Shown here: positions 25,252 to 33,935 of the stretch, one piece after another | How positions within the stretch are numbered: the stretch's first letter is position 1 | Layout: each line of letters opens with the position of its first letter | Origin: Thermoproteota archaeon | GTDB lineage: Archaea > Korarchaeota > Korarchaeia > Korarchaeales > Korarchaeaceae | DNA length: 64,000 nt | Direction of reading: 5' to 3' | NCBI GenBank assembly: GCA_027492205.1 | Contig: JAOZFN010000010.1 | Coordinates: 61,924 to 125,923 of the forward strand | The notes under the pieces: model-generated | What the model was told of the DNA's origin: nothing | Seen by the model: only the letters and a program-made list of their open reading frames with translations | Databases searched by the model: none | Translations under genes and position numbers: made by a program

Positions 25252-25950
25252 GTGACGGTGATTGAGGATGTGCTGAGGCAGCTGGCGCAGGAACTCGCCG
25301 ACCTGGCGCCCAGGCTGTTCCTCGCCCTCGCGGCGATCATGGCCACGCTGGTGTCCGTCAAGGTGGTCAACATCTACCTCAGGAGACTCCTTAGGTTCTC
25401 GAGGGTCGACGAGGCCGTGGAGAGGTTCGCCGGTGGGAGGCCCCCGATCCTACTCTCCAGCGTCATCGTCGGGGCCGCAGACCTGGGTCTGGGGTTCATA
25501 GGGATCTACCTCGTCCTGGATCTCCTCCTCCCCCCGGACGTTATGGGGAGGGTCGACTCGGCCGCGCTTTACGCGGCCAGGGTGCTCAGCGTCCTGGCCA
25601 TGATCGGATTCGTTCTGCTGGCCTTCAACATGCTGATGAGCAGGATAAGGCTCGAGACGAAGCTCAAGAGCTACATGACGTTCATCTCGTTCCTCCTCGC
25701 CACGGCTCTGCTCATCGACGTCGTGGCGCTGTCTGACCCGGTGAAGCAGGCGCTGGTATCGGGCCTGGCGATCGGCATAGGCCTCTCCATCGCCGTGTTC
25801 GCCGCCTGGTTCTTCTTCTCGGACTACATAGAGCGATACGTCCGCGCTGTTGAGGATGGGCTCACCGGACCGGGGCGGAGTGAGGCACCGAATGAAGCCT
25901 CCGCCACCATGCCGGAGCAGAAACGCCCCCACAATGGGGTTAAGGGTTAA
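25252..25950 (+). CDS. Membrane protein resembling the TM region of MscS-like channels
   Basis: A 232-residue protein. The first helix region (LFLALAAIMATLVSVKVVNI) and the glycine-rich ALVSGLAIGIGLSIAVFAAW resemble the conserved TM-helix module related to small mechanosensitive channels. The cytoplasmic beta domain of MscS is absent: the protein ends soon after SDYIERYVRAVEDGL with a polar tail. About four helices are predicted. It follows the MFS-like gene by about 20 bp and is probably co-transcribed. A passive channel or scaffold role is an inference from the helix pattern. Confidence 0.6.
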   Translation: MTVIEDVLRQLAQELADLAPRLFLALAAIMATLVSVKVVNIYLRRLLRFSRVDEAVERFAGGRPPILLSSVIVGAADLGLGFIGIYLVLDLLLPPDVMGRVDSAALYAARVLSVLAMIGFVLLAFNMLMSRIRLETKLKSYMTFISFLLATALLIDVVALSDPVKQALVSGLAIGIGLSIAVFAAWFFFSDYIERYVRAVEDGLTGPGRSEAPNEASATMPEQKRPHNGVKG

Positions 25951-26111
25951 AAGCCTGCTATGTCCGCTACCGGCGAACTGCCTAAGGGTGGCCCGAGTTG
26001 CCCAGGGGGGACGCTAGGGAGTCCACTGCTGCGTGGGTTCCCGCCTTCGCTCGTTACCCATCTTCCAACTGGACGGCGTCGTCCCCCTCCTTTAATCCCC
26101 TGTCCGTGATA

Positions 26112-26696
26112 ATGGACCGGTTCGGCTCCCTCTTAGGGACGCTGCTGGGTGTGATTCCACCCCTGGCGTTCCTGTACGGAGGGAGGAAGAGGGACAGGCC
26201 AGTTCTGAACCGAGTCCTCATTAAGTGGGATCCCGCGAGGGACAGAGTCGACGAGCTGGTCTCCGCCGTAAAGTCGCTCTGCGCCGGGAGGCCTTCCACG
26301 ATACTCACCAGAAGGGGCAGCCCCCTGGCCACCCAGATCAAGGGGGAGTTCGGCGAGAGGGGAAGGCTGATCTATCTGAAGCAGGGGGTCTCATACCCGA
26401 TCTCCACCGAGGACGCCCTCATAGCCGCCCCCACGACGCCGCACGTGATTAGCCTGATAAGAAGGGCCAGGGTAGAGTTCGGCGGGCCCATCGCCGTAGT
26501 GATAGACAGCCTCACGGATCTCGCGATGATCCTCGGAACCAAGAAGGCATACGAGCTCGTTCGAGAGATGCTGGACTCGCTGGAGGAGGAGGACAGGGTG
26601 GCCGCCATACTCGTGGGTGGGGCCCAGGGAGAGAGGGAGGAGATGCTCTTCAGATCCCTCTTCCCGAACGAGTTCCCCCTCGGCAAGCTAAAGTGA
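26112..26696 (+). CDS. Membrane-anchored DUF835/degenerate KaiC-like protein
   Basis: The frame is open from 25998, but ATG 26112 lies about 22 bp after CCTTTAATC (26087-26095) and directly before a hydrophobic anchor (FGSLLGTLLGVIPPLAFLYG), so a leaderless 194-residue protein is preferred. The cytoplasmic part has a RecA-like pattern without a Walker A. VLIKWDPARDRVDELVSAVK precedes a Walker-B-like strand PIAVVIDSLTDLAMILG and AILVGGAQGEREEMLF, as in DUF835 proteins. Such proteins are thought to be signalling modules related to KaiC. Confidence in the exact family is moderate. Confidence 0.6.
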   Translation: MDRFGSLLGTLLGVIPPLAFLYGGRKRDRPVLNRVLIKWDPARDRVDELVSAVKSLCAGRPSTILTRRGSPLATQIKGEFGERGRLIYLKQGVSYPISTEDALIAAPTTPHVISLIRRARVEFGGPIAVVIDSLTDLAMILGTKKAYELVREMLDSLEEEDRVAAILVGGAQGEREEMLFRSLFPNEFPLGKLK

Positions 26697-26714
26697 GCAT
26701 CGAGTTCTCTAAGA

Positions 26715-27158
26715 TCAGGGCACCCTAACCCTGACGCTTCCTCCGGGGAGCCTCCCGACGGCCTCGGCCGCCCTCCTCGCCCCCAGCATCAGCGCCTCGA
26801 AGAGTTCCTCGGGGCTCACGCCGAGCTTCTCGGCCGACTGCAGGAGGTCGTAGGCCCCCCTGACCCACACGGTCACCATCGATCCAAAGAGGCCGATCCT
26901 CAGGTGAGTCGGGACGTTCACGCCGGCGGGCATCAGCGCGAACCCCTCGGCCCTCCTCTCCGCCACGAATCCGGTGGATTCGATCACCCTCACAAGCTCC
27001 ATGGCCAGGTCCATCGCGTCTCCGGGCCCGGCGTCGGCCACGATCTCGACGCCAGCCAGCCTGGACATCAGCTCCTCGGCGGGTCCGTGTTCGGGCAGAC
27101 TCTCACCGTGAAGAATCCCGCGACTCGTGTCAATTAACCTTTGTCCGCCGGGGACCAA
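26715..27158 (-). CDS. Hypothetical protein
   Basis: Up to 147 residues, soluble, not recognised. It shows strand-helix alternation (GVEIVADAGPGDAMDLAMEL, STGFVAERRAEGFALMPAGV, LRIGLFGSMVTVWVRG) and a helical C-terminus (SPEELFEALMLGARRAAEAV). The longest start at 27158 lies close to TATA-like sequence (ATTAACC near 27131-27138, read on the other strand), so a start nearer 27110 is also possible. It sits alone between the DUF835-like and permease genes. Confidence 0.5.
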   Translation of the reverse strand: MVPGGQRLIDTSRGILHGESLPEHGPAEELMSRLAGVEIVADAGPGDAMDLAMELVRVIESTGFVAERRAEGFALMPAGVNVPTHLRIGLFGSMVTVWVRGAYDLLQSAEKLGVSPEELFEALMLGARRAAEAVGRLPGGSVRVRVP

Positions 27159-27176
27159 AAAAGAGGGGGCCGGGGG

Positions 27177-28802
27177 TCAGGTCGGAGGGATCTCGTGGAA
27201 CAGCGTCCTCACGTCGACGCCCCTCCTCCTGTTGTAGACCATGTAACCCACGAAGATGGACGCTCCGGCCCCGTAGAAGAGCGAGATCCAGAGCATGTCG
27301 GAGATGGCGGCCCCCGACCCGATGAGGCTCAGGTAGAGCCAGAAGTTCAGCACCATCGTCGCTATCCCCGCGGCGGACATCAGGGGGATTCCAGCCACCT
27401 CGTGCCTCAGGGGGCTCCTCTCGTAGAGGTCGGACCTCATGAAGGGGAGGACCGTCGCGGCCGCGCCTCCGAAGACCGACGGGAACCACCACAGCAGGGT
27501 TGAGAGTCCGTCAAGGGTGTTGATGAAGCCGATCGCTCCCACGTAGTGAAGCTTCTCCGCGGCGTACCACCAGACTACGCTGAGCTGCCCAAGAACGGTC
27601 GCGAGCAGCACGGCCCTGGTGGGCGAGCCGTACCTGTTGACCTCCGCCAGGCTCTCCGGGAAGAACCTGTCGAACGACCAGGCAAACGGGAGCCTCGTGC
27701 TGACCAAGTAGAAGGCGGGGACGTCGTTTAACAGCCAGAGGGCGGCCATCAGGGCAACCAGGAGCTGTAACGCGGGCTGACCGGGCATGAGCCCCGCGGC
27801 GAAGAGCGGGAGCATGGGCCTCCCAGAGTAGGGCATCACCTCCGCGAGCCTGTCGCCCGCCTCGAAGAAGGCGCAGGTGTAGGCGCTGACGAACTCCCCG
27901 TAGGCCCCGTACAGCAGGAAGGCCGCGGAGACCATGTAGGCCGCGATGACCGCGACGGCCATGACGCCGCCCCAGACGGCGCTCTTCTTGACGTCCCTCA
28001 CCTCCCCGCCGATGTACGTGACCATGGCCCAGCTCCCCACGAACGCGAACATGGGGGACAGCAGGGCCCCGGCCGTGGCGTCCCAGCTTGACCTCACGTA
28101 GGCGGCGGGGTCCCACCCGGCCTCCCTGGCTATAGTGAGTATGGCGTCCCAGGTCCCGACCCCGAAGGTCGCGTCCCATAGGGCGTGGGCACGCCCAAGC
28201 CCCCTGATCATGGCCCAGAAGAAGGCGGCGCTCCCGAGCACGGGTATGGCGAAGAGAAGCCAGATCAGCCTGCTGTAAGCCCTGAGACCGAAGATGGAGA
28301 CCAGCCCCATGCCCAGCGTTATTGCGGTGCCCAGCGCAAGCATCCACTCGGGGCTCGTGGCGAGGAGGTCTCCGACTCGGAGCAGGGTCTGGCTGCCGAT
28401 CGCTCCTCCCGCGATCTGCAGAGAGAGGCCCCAATACCAGACGTCCCAGAAGGCTATGGTCCCGACGGCTATGGCGGTCGCGATCCAGTACCCCCAGCTC
28501 AGCACGAACCCCAGCAGGGGGTTGATGGTCCTGGAGATGTACACGTAGTCCCCGCCGGTCCTGGGCATGGCCATCAGCAGGTAGGTGTAGGCCAGCGCGG
28601 TCACTATGGCCGCCGCCCCGACTATCAGGAAGGCCAGGGGCACGTTGGCGCCGGGGTGGTCGTAGGAGACCTTCACGAGGAGCCAGTTCACCCCTCCCCC
28701 AATGGTCCAGGACATGGCCGTGGCTAGGGCCGTCCAGGGCCCCACGGTCCTGACCAGGCCGGAGGCCCTGCGCACGAACAGGGTGGGTCTACCAGACTCC
28801 AC
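27177..28802 (-). CDS. APC-superfamily amino acid permease
   Basis: A 541-residue, 12-helix permease. The first helix region (VGPWTALATAMSWTIGGGVN) and the following PLAFLIVGAAAIVTALAYTY, MPRTGGDYVYISRTINPLLG are the standard APC opening, with the conserved PRxGGxYxY motif. It imports amino acids or amines by proton or sodium symport, or by exchange. The C-terminus ends after a final helix pair with a cytoplasmic tail (YNRRRGVDVRTLFHEIPPT). It is a single-gene unit and might supply the glutamine synthetase homologue nearby, but that is only positional. Confidence 0.9.
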   Translation of the reverse strand: MESGRPTLFVRRASGLVRTVGPWTALATAMSWTIGGGVNWLLVKVSYDHPGANVPLAFLIVGAAAIVTALAYTYLLMAMPRTGGDYVYISRTINPLLGFVLSWGYWIATAIAVGTIAFWDVWYWGLSLQIAGGAIGSQTLLRVGDLLATSPEWMLALGTAITLGMGLVSIFGLRAYSRLIWLLFAIPVLGSAAFFWAMIRGLGRAHALWDATFGVGTWDAILTIAREAGWDPAAYVRSSWDATAGALLSPMFAFVGSWAMVTYIGGEVRDVKKSAVWGGVMAVAVIAAYMVSAAFLLYGAYGEFVSAYTCAFFEAGDRLAEVMPYSGRPMLPLFAAGLMPGQPALQLLVALMAALWLLNDVPAFYLVSTRLPFAWSFDRFFPESLAEVNRYGSPTRAVLLATVLGQLSVVWWYAAEKLHYVGAIGFINTLDGLSTLLWWFPSVFGGAAATVLPFMRSDLYERSPLRHEVAGIPLMSAAGIATMVLNFWLYLSLIGSGAAISDMLWISLFYGAGASIFVGYMVYNRRRGVDVRTLFHEIPPT

Positions 28803-29034
28803 GCTGACACCTCCCGAGTGACGAGCCGAGGCCGCGAGACGAGAGTGGCTACCGCGGCCTCAGCCCTGGCCTGGCTCTGGGCCTGGGATCTCTATCTGGG
28901 ACTCAGACGGCCCGCTGATTCCAGCGAAAAGCAGGAAGGCGTTCACGCGGGCCGCCCTCACCGCACAGACCTCCCGGCCAGGGCCGGGGGGCCGCCGAGC
29001 GACAGATATTAAGGGTTTCTCTAGCGGGCTCCGG
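28803..29034. other. Divergent intergenic region, no gene seen
   Basis: GC-rich sequence between the APC permease and the EamA transporter. A TATA-like AGATATTAAGG at 29004-29014 sits about 26 bp before GTG 29035. Nothing else can be supported here. Confidence 0.4.
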
Positions 29035-29997
29035 GTGCCCGGATCTGAGGAGGTCAGGGGCTACGCCGCGCTCCTCGGCGCCGCCGCGCTCTGGTCCACC
29101 ACCGGCGTCGCCAGCAGGGCCGCGGTGATGTGCGGGTCAAACCCCTGGACCAACGCCTTCATGAGGGCGGGCTTTGGGGCCCTGGTGGGCGGGCTGATCG
29201 CCCTCTCTGGGATTAAGGTGAGGTTCTTGGACGTCAGGATGGCGGCCTACGGGCTCCTGCTCTCAACCCCGCTCTACTCCTCCTACCTGGCCGCGGTGGA
29301 GCGCCTTGGTGCTGGGGTGGCAGCGGTCCTCCTGTACACCGCGCCTCCCATCGTGGCGGTGGCCTCGGGCCCCCTGCTGGGGGAGCCCGTGACCAGGGTG
29401 AGGGCGGCTTGCGTGGGCTTGAGCTTCCTGGGGGTCGCGCTGATTCAGCTCGGCCACTCCTCTTCCGGTGGGTTCGACCTCGCCGGGGTGGCCCTGGGTC
29501 TGACCTCAGGCGCCTCTTACGCCGGCGTGATCCTTGCCTCGCGGGCCCTGGTGACCAGGGGGTGGGCGCCCACCGAGGTCGCCTTCGGCCCGCTCCCCTG
29601 GGCCGCCCTTGGGACCGGCCTCGTGGCGGCCCTCAGGGGAGCACTCCGGGTGCCCCCGGCGGGCGGCCTCCTCTGGGGCGCCTACTTGGGCGCCTTCACG
29701 GCGGCGGGGGCGTACCTGCTCCACGCCTCCGGACTGTCCAGGGTCCAGGCCACCCCGGCCGGGGTCGTGTCCAACCTCGAGCCCGTTCTCGCGATAGCGC
29801 TGGGCGCGGTCTTTCTCGGGGAGGCCCTGAGCCCCCTCAGGCTGGCCGGGGCGGCGCTGGTCATATCCTCCGCCGTTGCCGTCTCGGCCGAGGACGTGCT
29901 TCACGAGCCCACGTCCAGGTACCTGGAGAGCTCCCACTCGCTCACGGCCAGGCGCGTGGATCCCCAGTCGCCGACCTCCCGCAGGTACTCCCGGTAG
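29035..29997 (+). CDS. EamA/DMT-family transporter
   Basis: Ten hydrophobic helices in two homologous EamA halves. The first begins YAALLGAAALWSTTGVASRA and ends LGAGVAAVLLYTAPPIVAVA; the second begins GVALGLTSGASYAGVILASR and ends ATPAGVVSNLEPVLAIALGA, VFLGEALSPLRLAGAALVI. These are the usual drug/metabolite transporter signatures. The protein is 320 residues. The polar C-terminal tail (SRYLESSHSLTARRV and on) is encoded opposite the end of the glutamine synthetase homologue, a 97 bp convergent overlap. GTG 29035 is a leaderless start. The substrate is unknown. Confidence 0.88.
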   Translation: MPGSEEVRGYAALLGAAALWSTTGVASRAAVMCGSNPWTNAFMRAGFGALVGGLIALSGIKVRFLDVRMAAYGLLLSTPLYSSYLAAVERLGAGVAAVLLYTAPPIVAVASGPLLGEPVTRVRAACVGLSFLGVALIQLGHSSSGGFDLAGVALGLTSGASYAGVILASRALVTRGWAPTEVAFGPLPWAALGTGLVAALRGALRVPPAGGLLWGAYLGAFTAAGAYLLHASGLSRVQATPAGVVSNLEPVLAIALGAVFLGEALSPLRLAGAALVISSAVAVSAEDVLHEPTSRYLESSHSLTARRVDPQSPTSRRYSR

Positions 29998-31136
29998 TCC
30001 GCCTCCAGCCTGCCCGCTATAGCGTCGACCACCCTGTCGGTCAGCACCCTCCTCGCGAACCCGCTGGACCTGAGCTCCCTGGCCGCCTCCCCTGGATCGG
30101 CCGGGAGCGTCTCCAGGCCGTCCGCCTCGTACACGTTCACCCTGGCCTCCTCCGGGGGAGTCAACCCCTCCTCTATCCCCTCGAGGCCCGCCGCGATGGC
30201 GAGGGCGGCCACGAGGTGCGGGCTGGAGGACGAGTCGGGCACCCTGAACTCGATGCGCTCGAACGACCCCCCGTACCATGGGACGCGTACGAGGGCGCTC
30301 CTGTTGGACCTCCCCCAGGCCAGGTACACCGGGGCCTCGTGCCCGGGGACTAGCCTCTTGTAGGAGTTGACGGTGGGCGCTGCTACTGCCGTGATCTCCC
30401 TCGCCCTCCGAAGGAGGCCCGCCAGGAACGAGAGCGCCACCTTGCTGGGGCCACCACCGTCAAGGAACGCACTTCTACCGTCCCTGAGCAGGCTCAGGTG
30501 GAGGTGCATGCCGCTCCCGTTGACACCCGAGAAGGGCTTCGGCATGAAGGTCGCCCCCATGCCGGCCGCCTCGAACTCCCGTCTAACCAGCGCCCTCAGC
30601 GCGACCACGGAGTCGCAGACCTCCAGGGGGTCGCCCCCGGCCGGGACGATCTCGTACTGCCCAGGCGCGACCTCGTGGTGAAACTTGACCACCCTCAGCC
30701 CCAGCTCTCCGGCCACCCTCGCTATCTCGAGGAGCGCGCTCTCGACCTCCTTAGGTGGAAGGGAGAAGTAGCCCAGGCGATCCACTGGCCGTATCTCACC
30801 GGCGCGCCCCCTCCGGATCGCGAAGAACTCAGGCTCGAGCCCCAGCCTGACCTGAAACCCCATCTCGGAGGCCGACCTCAGGACCCTGCGGAGTGTCTCC
30901 CTGGGAGAGTGCTCTAGCGGCCTCCCCGTCGGCCCCAGGATCTCGGCGAAGGCGAGCGCGCCTCCCACGTTAAACTCCAGGCGAACGTCGCTGTCGTGAA
31001 TGTCGGCCAGCCAGCTCACGGACGAGCCGTCCAATCCAGTCTGCCGCTCGTCCCCCCCGAAGAGGTAGACGACCCTCAGGGCGCCGGTGTGGTCGGGTAC
31101 TGCGACCATGACGGGACCGCGCGACTGTTCGGCCAT
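29901..31136 (-). CDS. Glutamine synthetase-family ligase
   Basis: The catalytic domain is complete: GLEPEFFAI (ATP/metal glutamates), KFHHEVAPGQYEIV, VNGSGMHLHLSL, PTVNSYKRLVPGHEAP and RSALVRVP, ending in EFRVPDSSSSPHLVAA. The N-terminal beta-grasp (PDHTGALRVVYLF, LDGSSVSWLADIHDSD) is short, so at 411 residues it is smaller than typical GlnA (about 450). It may be a true glutamine synthetase or a gamma-glutamyl-amine ligase; the last motif departs from the canonical SPDPAANPY-like form. ATG 31136 is about 27 bp from a TATA-like element at 31160-31166. It is divergent from an Lrp-type regulator. Confidence 0.88.
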   Translation of the reverse strand: MAEQSRGPVMVAVPDHTGALRVVYLFGGDERQTGLDGSSVSWLADIHDSDVRLEFNVGGALAFAEILGPTGRPLEHSPRETLRRVLRSASEMGFQVRLGLEPEFFAIRRGRAGEIRPVDRLGYFSLPPKEVESALLEIARVAGELGLRVVKFHHEVAPGQYEIVPAGGDPLEVCDSVVALRALVRREFEAAGMGATFMPKPFSGVNGSGMHLHLSLLRDGRSAFLDGGGPSKVALSFLAGLLRRAREITAVAAPTVNSYKRLVPGHEAPVYLAWGRSNRSALVRVPWYGGSFERIEFRVPDSSSSPHLVAALAIAAGLEGIEEGLTPPEEARVNVYEADGLETLPADPGEAARELRSSGFARRVLTDRVVDAIAGRLEADYREYLREVGDWGSTRLAVSEWELSRYLDVGS

Positions 31137-31159
31137 TGGCGCTCGGTTCGGCGTGGTCA

Positions 31160-31208
31160 GTAATATGCCATTCGTTGACTTCGCCGAACGAATGAACGGT
31201 TTTTAAGC
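31160..31208. promoter_or_regulatory. Divergent promoters flanking a perfect inverted repeat (probable Lrp operator)
   Basis: A perfect inverted repeat ATTCGTT-N10-AACGAAT occupies 31170-31193. It lies between a minus-strand TATA element (31160-31166, for the glutamine synthetase homologue) and a plus-strand TTTTTAAGC (31200-31208, for the Lrp gene at 31232). A dimeric Lrp bound here could control both genes, including its own. Confidence 0.65.
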
Positions 31209-31231
31209 TTTAGTTCGGACAGTCGTATCCC

Positions 31232-31729
31232 ATGGCTCCCGGCCGCCGGCTGGAATCGGATCTGGACGAGCTGGACCTGAGGTTGATAAGGGCCATCTCA
31301 ACTTACCCGGGCGCCTCGATAAGGACGCTGGCGGGCATTCTGCAGGCGTCTCCGTCGACCGTCTCGAAGAGGGTGAGGAGGCTGAGGGAAGCCGGGGTCC
31401 TGAGAGGGCGCGGCCTTAGGCCCCTCTTCGACTACGAGAAGCTGGGATTCGACCTTACGGCCATTGTGGAGGTGACCGTTTCTGGAGGCAAGCTCTTGGA
31501 GGTCGAGAGGAAGATAGCGGAGGATCCCCACGTGACCGCCGTCTACGACGTGACCGGCCCGTCCGACGTGATAGTGGTGGCGAGGTTCGAGGGGAGGGCC
31601 CAGCTGAGCGAGTTCGTGAAGGGGCTGCTCGCGATGCCCAACGTCGAGCGGACGAACACGAGGGTCGTCTTGAACGTGATAAAGGAGGACGACTCCGGCC
31701 TAATCGACCTCCTCACGTCGAACGCGTGA
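31232..31729 (+). CDS. Lrp/AsnC-family transcriptional regulator
   Basis: The N-terminal helix-turn-helix (LRLIRAISTYPGASIRTLAG, SPSTVSKRVRRLREAGVLRG) is joined to the C-terminal RAM ligand-binding domain (FDLTAIVEVTVSGGKLLEVE, VTAVYDVTGPSDVIVVARFE, SEFVKGLLAMPNVERTNTRV, VVLNVIKED). The length of 165 residues is typical. It is expected to sense an amino acid and regulate the divergent glutamine synthetase homologue. ATG 31232 is 28 bp from its TATA element, a leaderless start. Confidence 0.95.
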   Translation: MAPGRRLESDLDELDLRLIRAISTYPGASIRTLAGILQASPSTVSKRVRRLREAGVLRGRGLRPLFDYEKLGFDLTAIVEVTVSGGKLLEVERKIAEDPHVTAVYDVTGPSDVIVVARFEGRAQLSEFVKGLLAMPNVERTNTRVVLNVIKEDDSGLIDLLTSNA

Positions 31730-32224
31730 TCAGCCCCTTATGGCGGGTGCGGTCAAGATCCCCATCCTGATGGCGTCCGGGAGAACCTCCCTCACCCGCC
31801 TAAGCAGCTTGGACGTCTTGCCGGGGTCCTCGTAGGAGGAGACCAGCCTGTCTATGGTCTTCCTCACGTGCTTGGGAAGCATCAGCTTCCTCCTCCTGAA
31901 GGCGGGAGACGCCATCAAGATGCTGGCATCCTCTCCACCCTTTGTGAGGATTCCCGACTCGGAGAGCTCCTCCGCCACGGCTCTTACCTCATCGGAGGAG
32001 GGGAGTCCAGAGGCCAGCTTCCACTCCAGCCCCAATCCGGGCTTCCTCCTCCTCGCGAGCTCAAACTCCGCCAGGAAGAGGATCAGCTGGAGCCTCATCA
32101 GAGTCAGCCCCTCCCTCGCCTTTGCCAGCGCGTAGACCACGAGCGAATCCGTCTTCACCGCATCCAGCCCCGCCGATTCATCCTGTGTGAACGTGGAGGC
32201 GCCCGTGAAAGGCGACATGCTCAA
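31730..32224 (-). CDS. Hypothetical helical protein (possible winged-helix/YwgA-like)
   Basis: A 164-residue, mostly helical protein. LVVYALAKAREGLTLMRLQL, ILFLAEFELARRRKPGLGLE and DEVRAVAEELSESGILTKGG recall YwgA-type or winged-helix proteins in which a small helical bundle is followed by a wing, but the match is weak. It is convergent with the Lrp gene, with the stop codons adjacent. A TATA-like CTATATTG (about 32268-32275, read on the minus strand as CAATATAG or its complement) lies about 45 bp before ATG 32224. Confidence 0.6.
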   Translation of the reverse strand: MSMSPFTGASTFTQDESAGLDAVKTDSLVVYALAKAREGLTLMRLQLILFLAEFELARRRKPGLGLEWKLASGLPSSDEVRAVAEELSESGILTKGGEDASILMASPAFRRRKLMLPKHVRKTIDRLVSSYEDPGKTSKLLRRVREVLPDAIRMGILTAPAIRG

Positions 32225-32306
32225 GACACCCTCCTCAGAGGCCCGGTCGGTCGAGTCCTCGCGCTACAATATAGGGTTTTTCAGCACCTTTTCCACCGCC
32301 CGCCCC

Positions 32307-33128
32307 TCAGCTTCCCTCTCCCCTCAGGAGCGAGATCAGGTAGAATGCGGCGCTCACCATCCCAGCTACGGCGCTTGGGGACACGCTGACGATCGCCGAC
32401 AGCAGGAGCCCCGTGGCTATCGAGCCAGCCGAGATCAGGAAGGCCAGGGCCATGCAGTGCTTCGGACCCCTCGCGAACCTCACGGCCGCTCCGGCCGGGG
32501 CGACGACGAGGGCGTAGACTAGTATGGCGCCGACGGCCTTGGTCATGGCCGACACGCTGAGGGCTATGACCGTCAGCATGATCCAGTCGTAGAGGCCGAC
32601 CCTCAGACCGTGGGCCTCAGATCCGACCGGGTCGAAGGAAGAGTAGACGAACTCCCTGTAGAAGGCCGTGATAGCCGCCAGCGAGAGCGTCGCCGTGAGC
32701 GCTATGGTGGCCAGGTCGACCGGGGACAGCAGGAGGATGTCCCCCACCAGGTAGCCCCACACGAGGGGGAGCTTCTCCGGCGGGAGCCAGTACATCAGGA
32801 GGACCGTCAGGCTCATGGAACCCGCAAAGGAGACGCCCACCGCCACCTCCATCGACTCGCCGCTCCGACCCCCCCTCCCCGCGGCGCCGACGACCGAGGC
32901 CACTACGACGGCCATCCCCGCGGCCCCGAAGGTTGGGTCCAGCCACGGCAGCCTCGACTGTAGGAGCAGCGCTAGGGCCGCCCCTCCAAGTGCGGCGTGG
33001 GCGGCGGCGCTCACCAGGAAGGACAGCCCCCTGTACACCACCAGCGGGCCAAGCGCGCCGGCGGACACGGACACCAGCAGGCCGGCGACGGCGGCCAAGA
33101 GGATCGTCTCGATCGCCACCCGCATCAC
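32307..33128 (-). CDS. Zinc/manganese ABC transporter permease (ZnuB/MntB type)
   Basis: An eight- or nine-helix ABC-3 family permease of 273 residues. GALGPLVVYRGLSFLVSAAA, HAALGGAALALLL, VGDILLLSPVDL and AVGAILVYALVVAPAGAAVR are the standard family segments. It forms the membrane channel of a high-affinity divalent metal importer. The gene is third of four in an operon, in the order regulator, binding protein, ATPase, permease; its start is 2 bp after the ATPase stop. Confidence 0.92.
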   Translation of the reverse strand: MMRVAIETILLAAVAGLLVSVSAGALGPLVVYRGLSFLVSAAAHAALGGAALALLLQSRLPWLDPTFGAAGMAVVVASVVGAAGRGGRSGESMEVAVGVSFAGSMSLTVLLMYWLPPEKLPLVWGYLVGDILLLSPVDLATIALTATLSLAAITAFYREFVYSSFDPVGSEAHGLRVGLYDWIMLTVIALSVSAMTKAVGAILVYALVVAPAGAAVRFARGPKHCMALAFLISAGSIATGLLLSAIVSVSPSAVAGMVSAAFYLISLLRGEGS

Positions 33129-33129
33129 C

Positions 33130-33918
33130 TCACCTGTGAGCGTCGCCCACGATCGCGTAGCATATTCCGCCCACCTCCACGACCTTCGCCACGGGCCCGT
33201 AGATCTTCCTCAGGTTCTCCGGGGTCAGGGTGGCCGCCAGGGGTCCAGCCGCGACGAGCCTCCCCTCGCTGAGCAGGGCGACGTAGTCCGCGATGGGAGC
33301 CAGAGGGTTGACATCGTGGGTTACCACCACGGACCCAACCCCCTTCTCGTCTCTCAGCCTGGCCAGAACCTCCGCGATCTTCCTCCTGCTCTCAGCGTCG
33401 ACGGCAGAGAGGGGCTCGTCGAGGAGGAGGAGTTCCGGCTTGGAGGCGAGCGCCCTGGCAATGAGGACCCTCTGCTGCTGGCCGCCAGAGAGCTTCTTGA
33501 AGCACCTGTCCCTGGCCCAGAGCATGTCCACGAACTCCAGAGCCTCCTCCGCGGCGTCGACATCCTCCCTCGTGGGCCTGCGCGGCGGTCCCTTCTTGAT
33601 CAGCCTGGCCATGAGGGCGACGTCGATGACCCTGAGGGGAACGCCCCAGGACACCTCCTCCTTCTGGGGGACGTAGGCGACCCGTCTCCGGACCTCCTCT
33701 AACCTCCCTGGCACCGGGACCCCGAGGACCCGAATTTCCCCGCTCAGGATCCTTGCCAGGCCTAGGGATGCCTTGAGGAGCGTGGTCTTCCCCGCCCCGT
33801 TTGGGCCCATAATCACGGAGACGGAGGGGTGGGGGATTGCGAGGTCAACACCCCTGAGGACCGGCCGGCTCCCATAACCCACGTCGAGCCCTCGGGCCTC
33901 GATGGCGCGGCTCGGCAC
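33130..33918 (-). CDS. Zinc/manganese ABC transporter ATPase (ZnuC/MntA type)
   Basis: A 262-residue ABC ATPase with Walker A GPNGAGKTTLL, Q-loop YVPQKEEVSW, signature LSGGQQQRVLIARAL, Walker B LLLLDEPLSAVD and H-loop VVVTHDVNPL. The fragment following the Q-loop (PLRVIDVALM) is typical of metal-type importers. It energises the ABC-3 permease encoded next to it. The start is at 33918 or the internal codon before AIEARGLDVGYG. Confidence 0.94.
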   Translation of the reverse strand: MPSRAIEARGLDVGYGSRPVLRGVDLAIPHPSVSVIMGPNGAGKTTLLKASLGLARILSGEIRVLGVPVPGRLEEVRRRVAYVPQKEEVSWGVPLRVIDVALMARLIKKGPPRRPTREDVDAAEEALEFVDMLWARDRCFKKLSGGQQQRVLIARALASKPELLLLDEPLSAVDAESRRKIAEVLARLRDEKGVGSVVVTHDVNPLAPIADYVALLSEGRLVAAGPLAATLTPENLRKIYGPVAKVVEVGGICYAIVGDAHR

Positions 33919-33935
33919 TCAAGACCACCCCCAGC

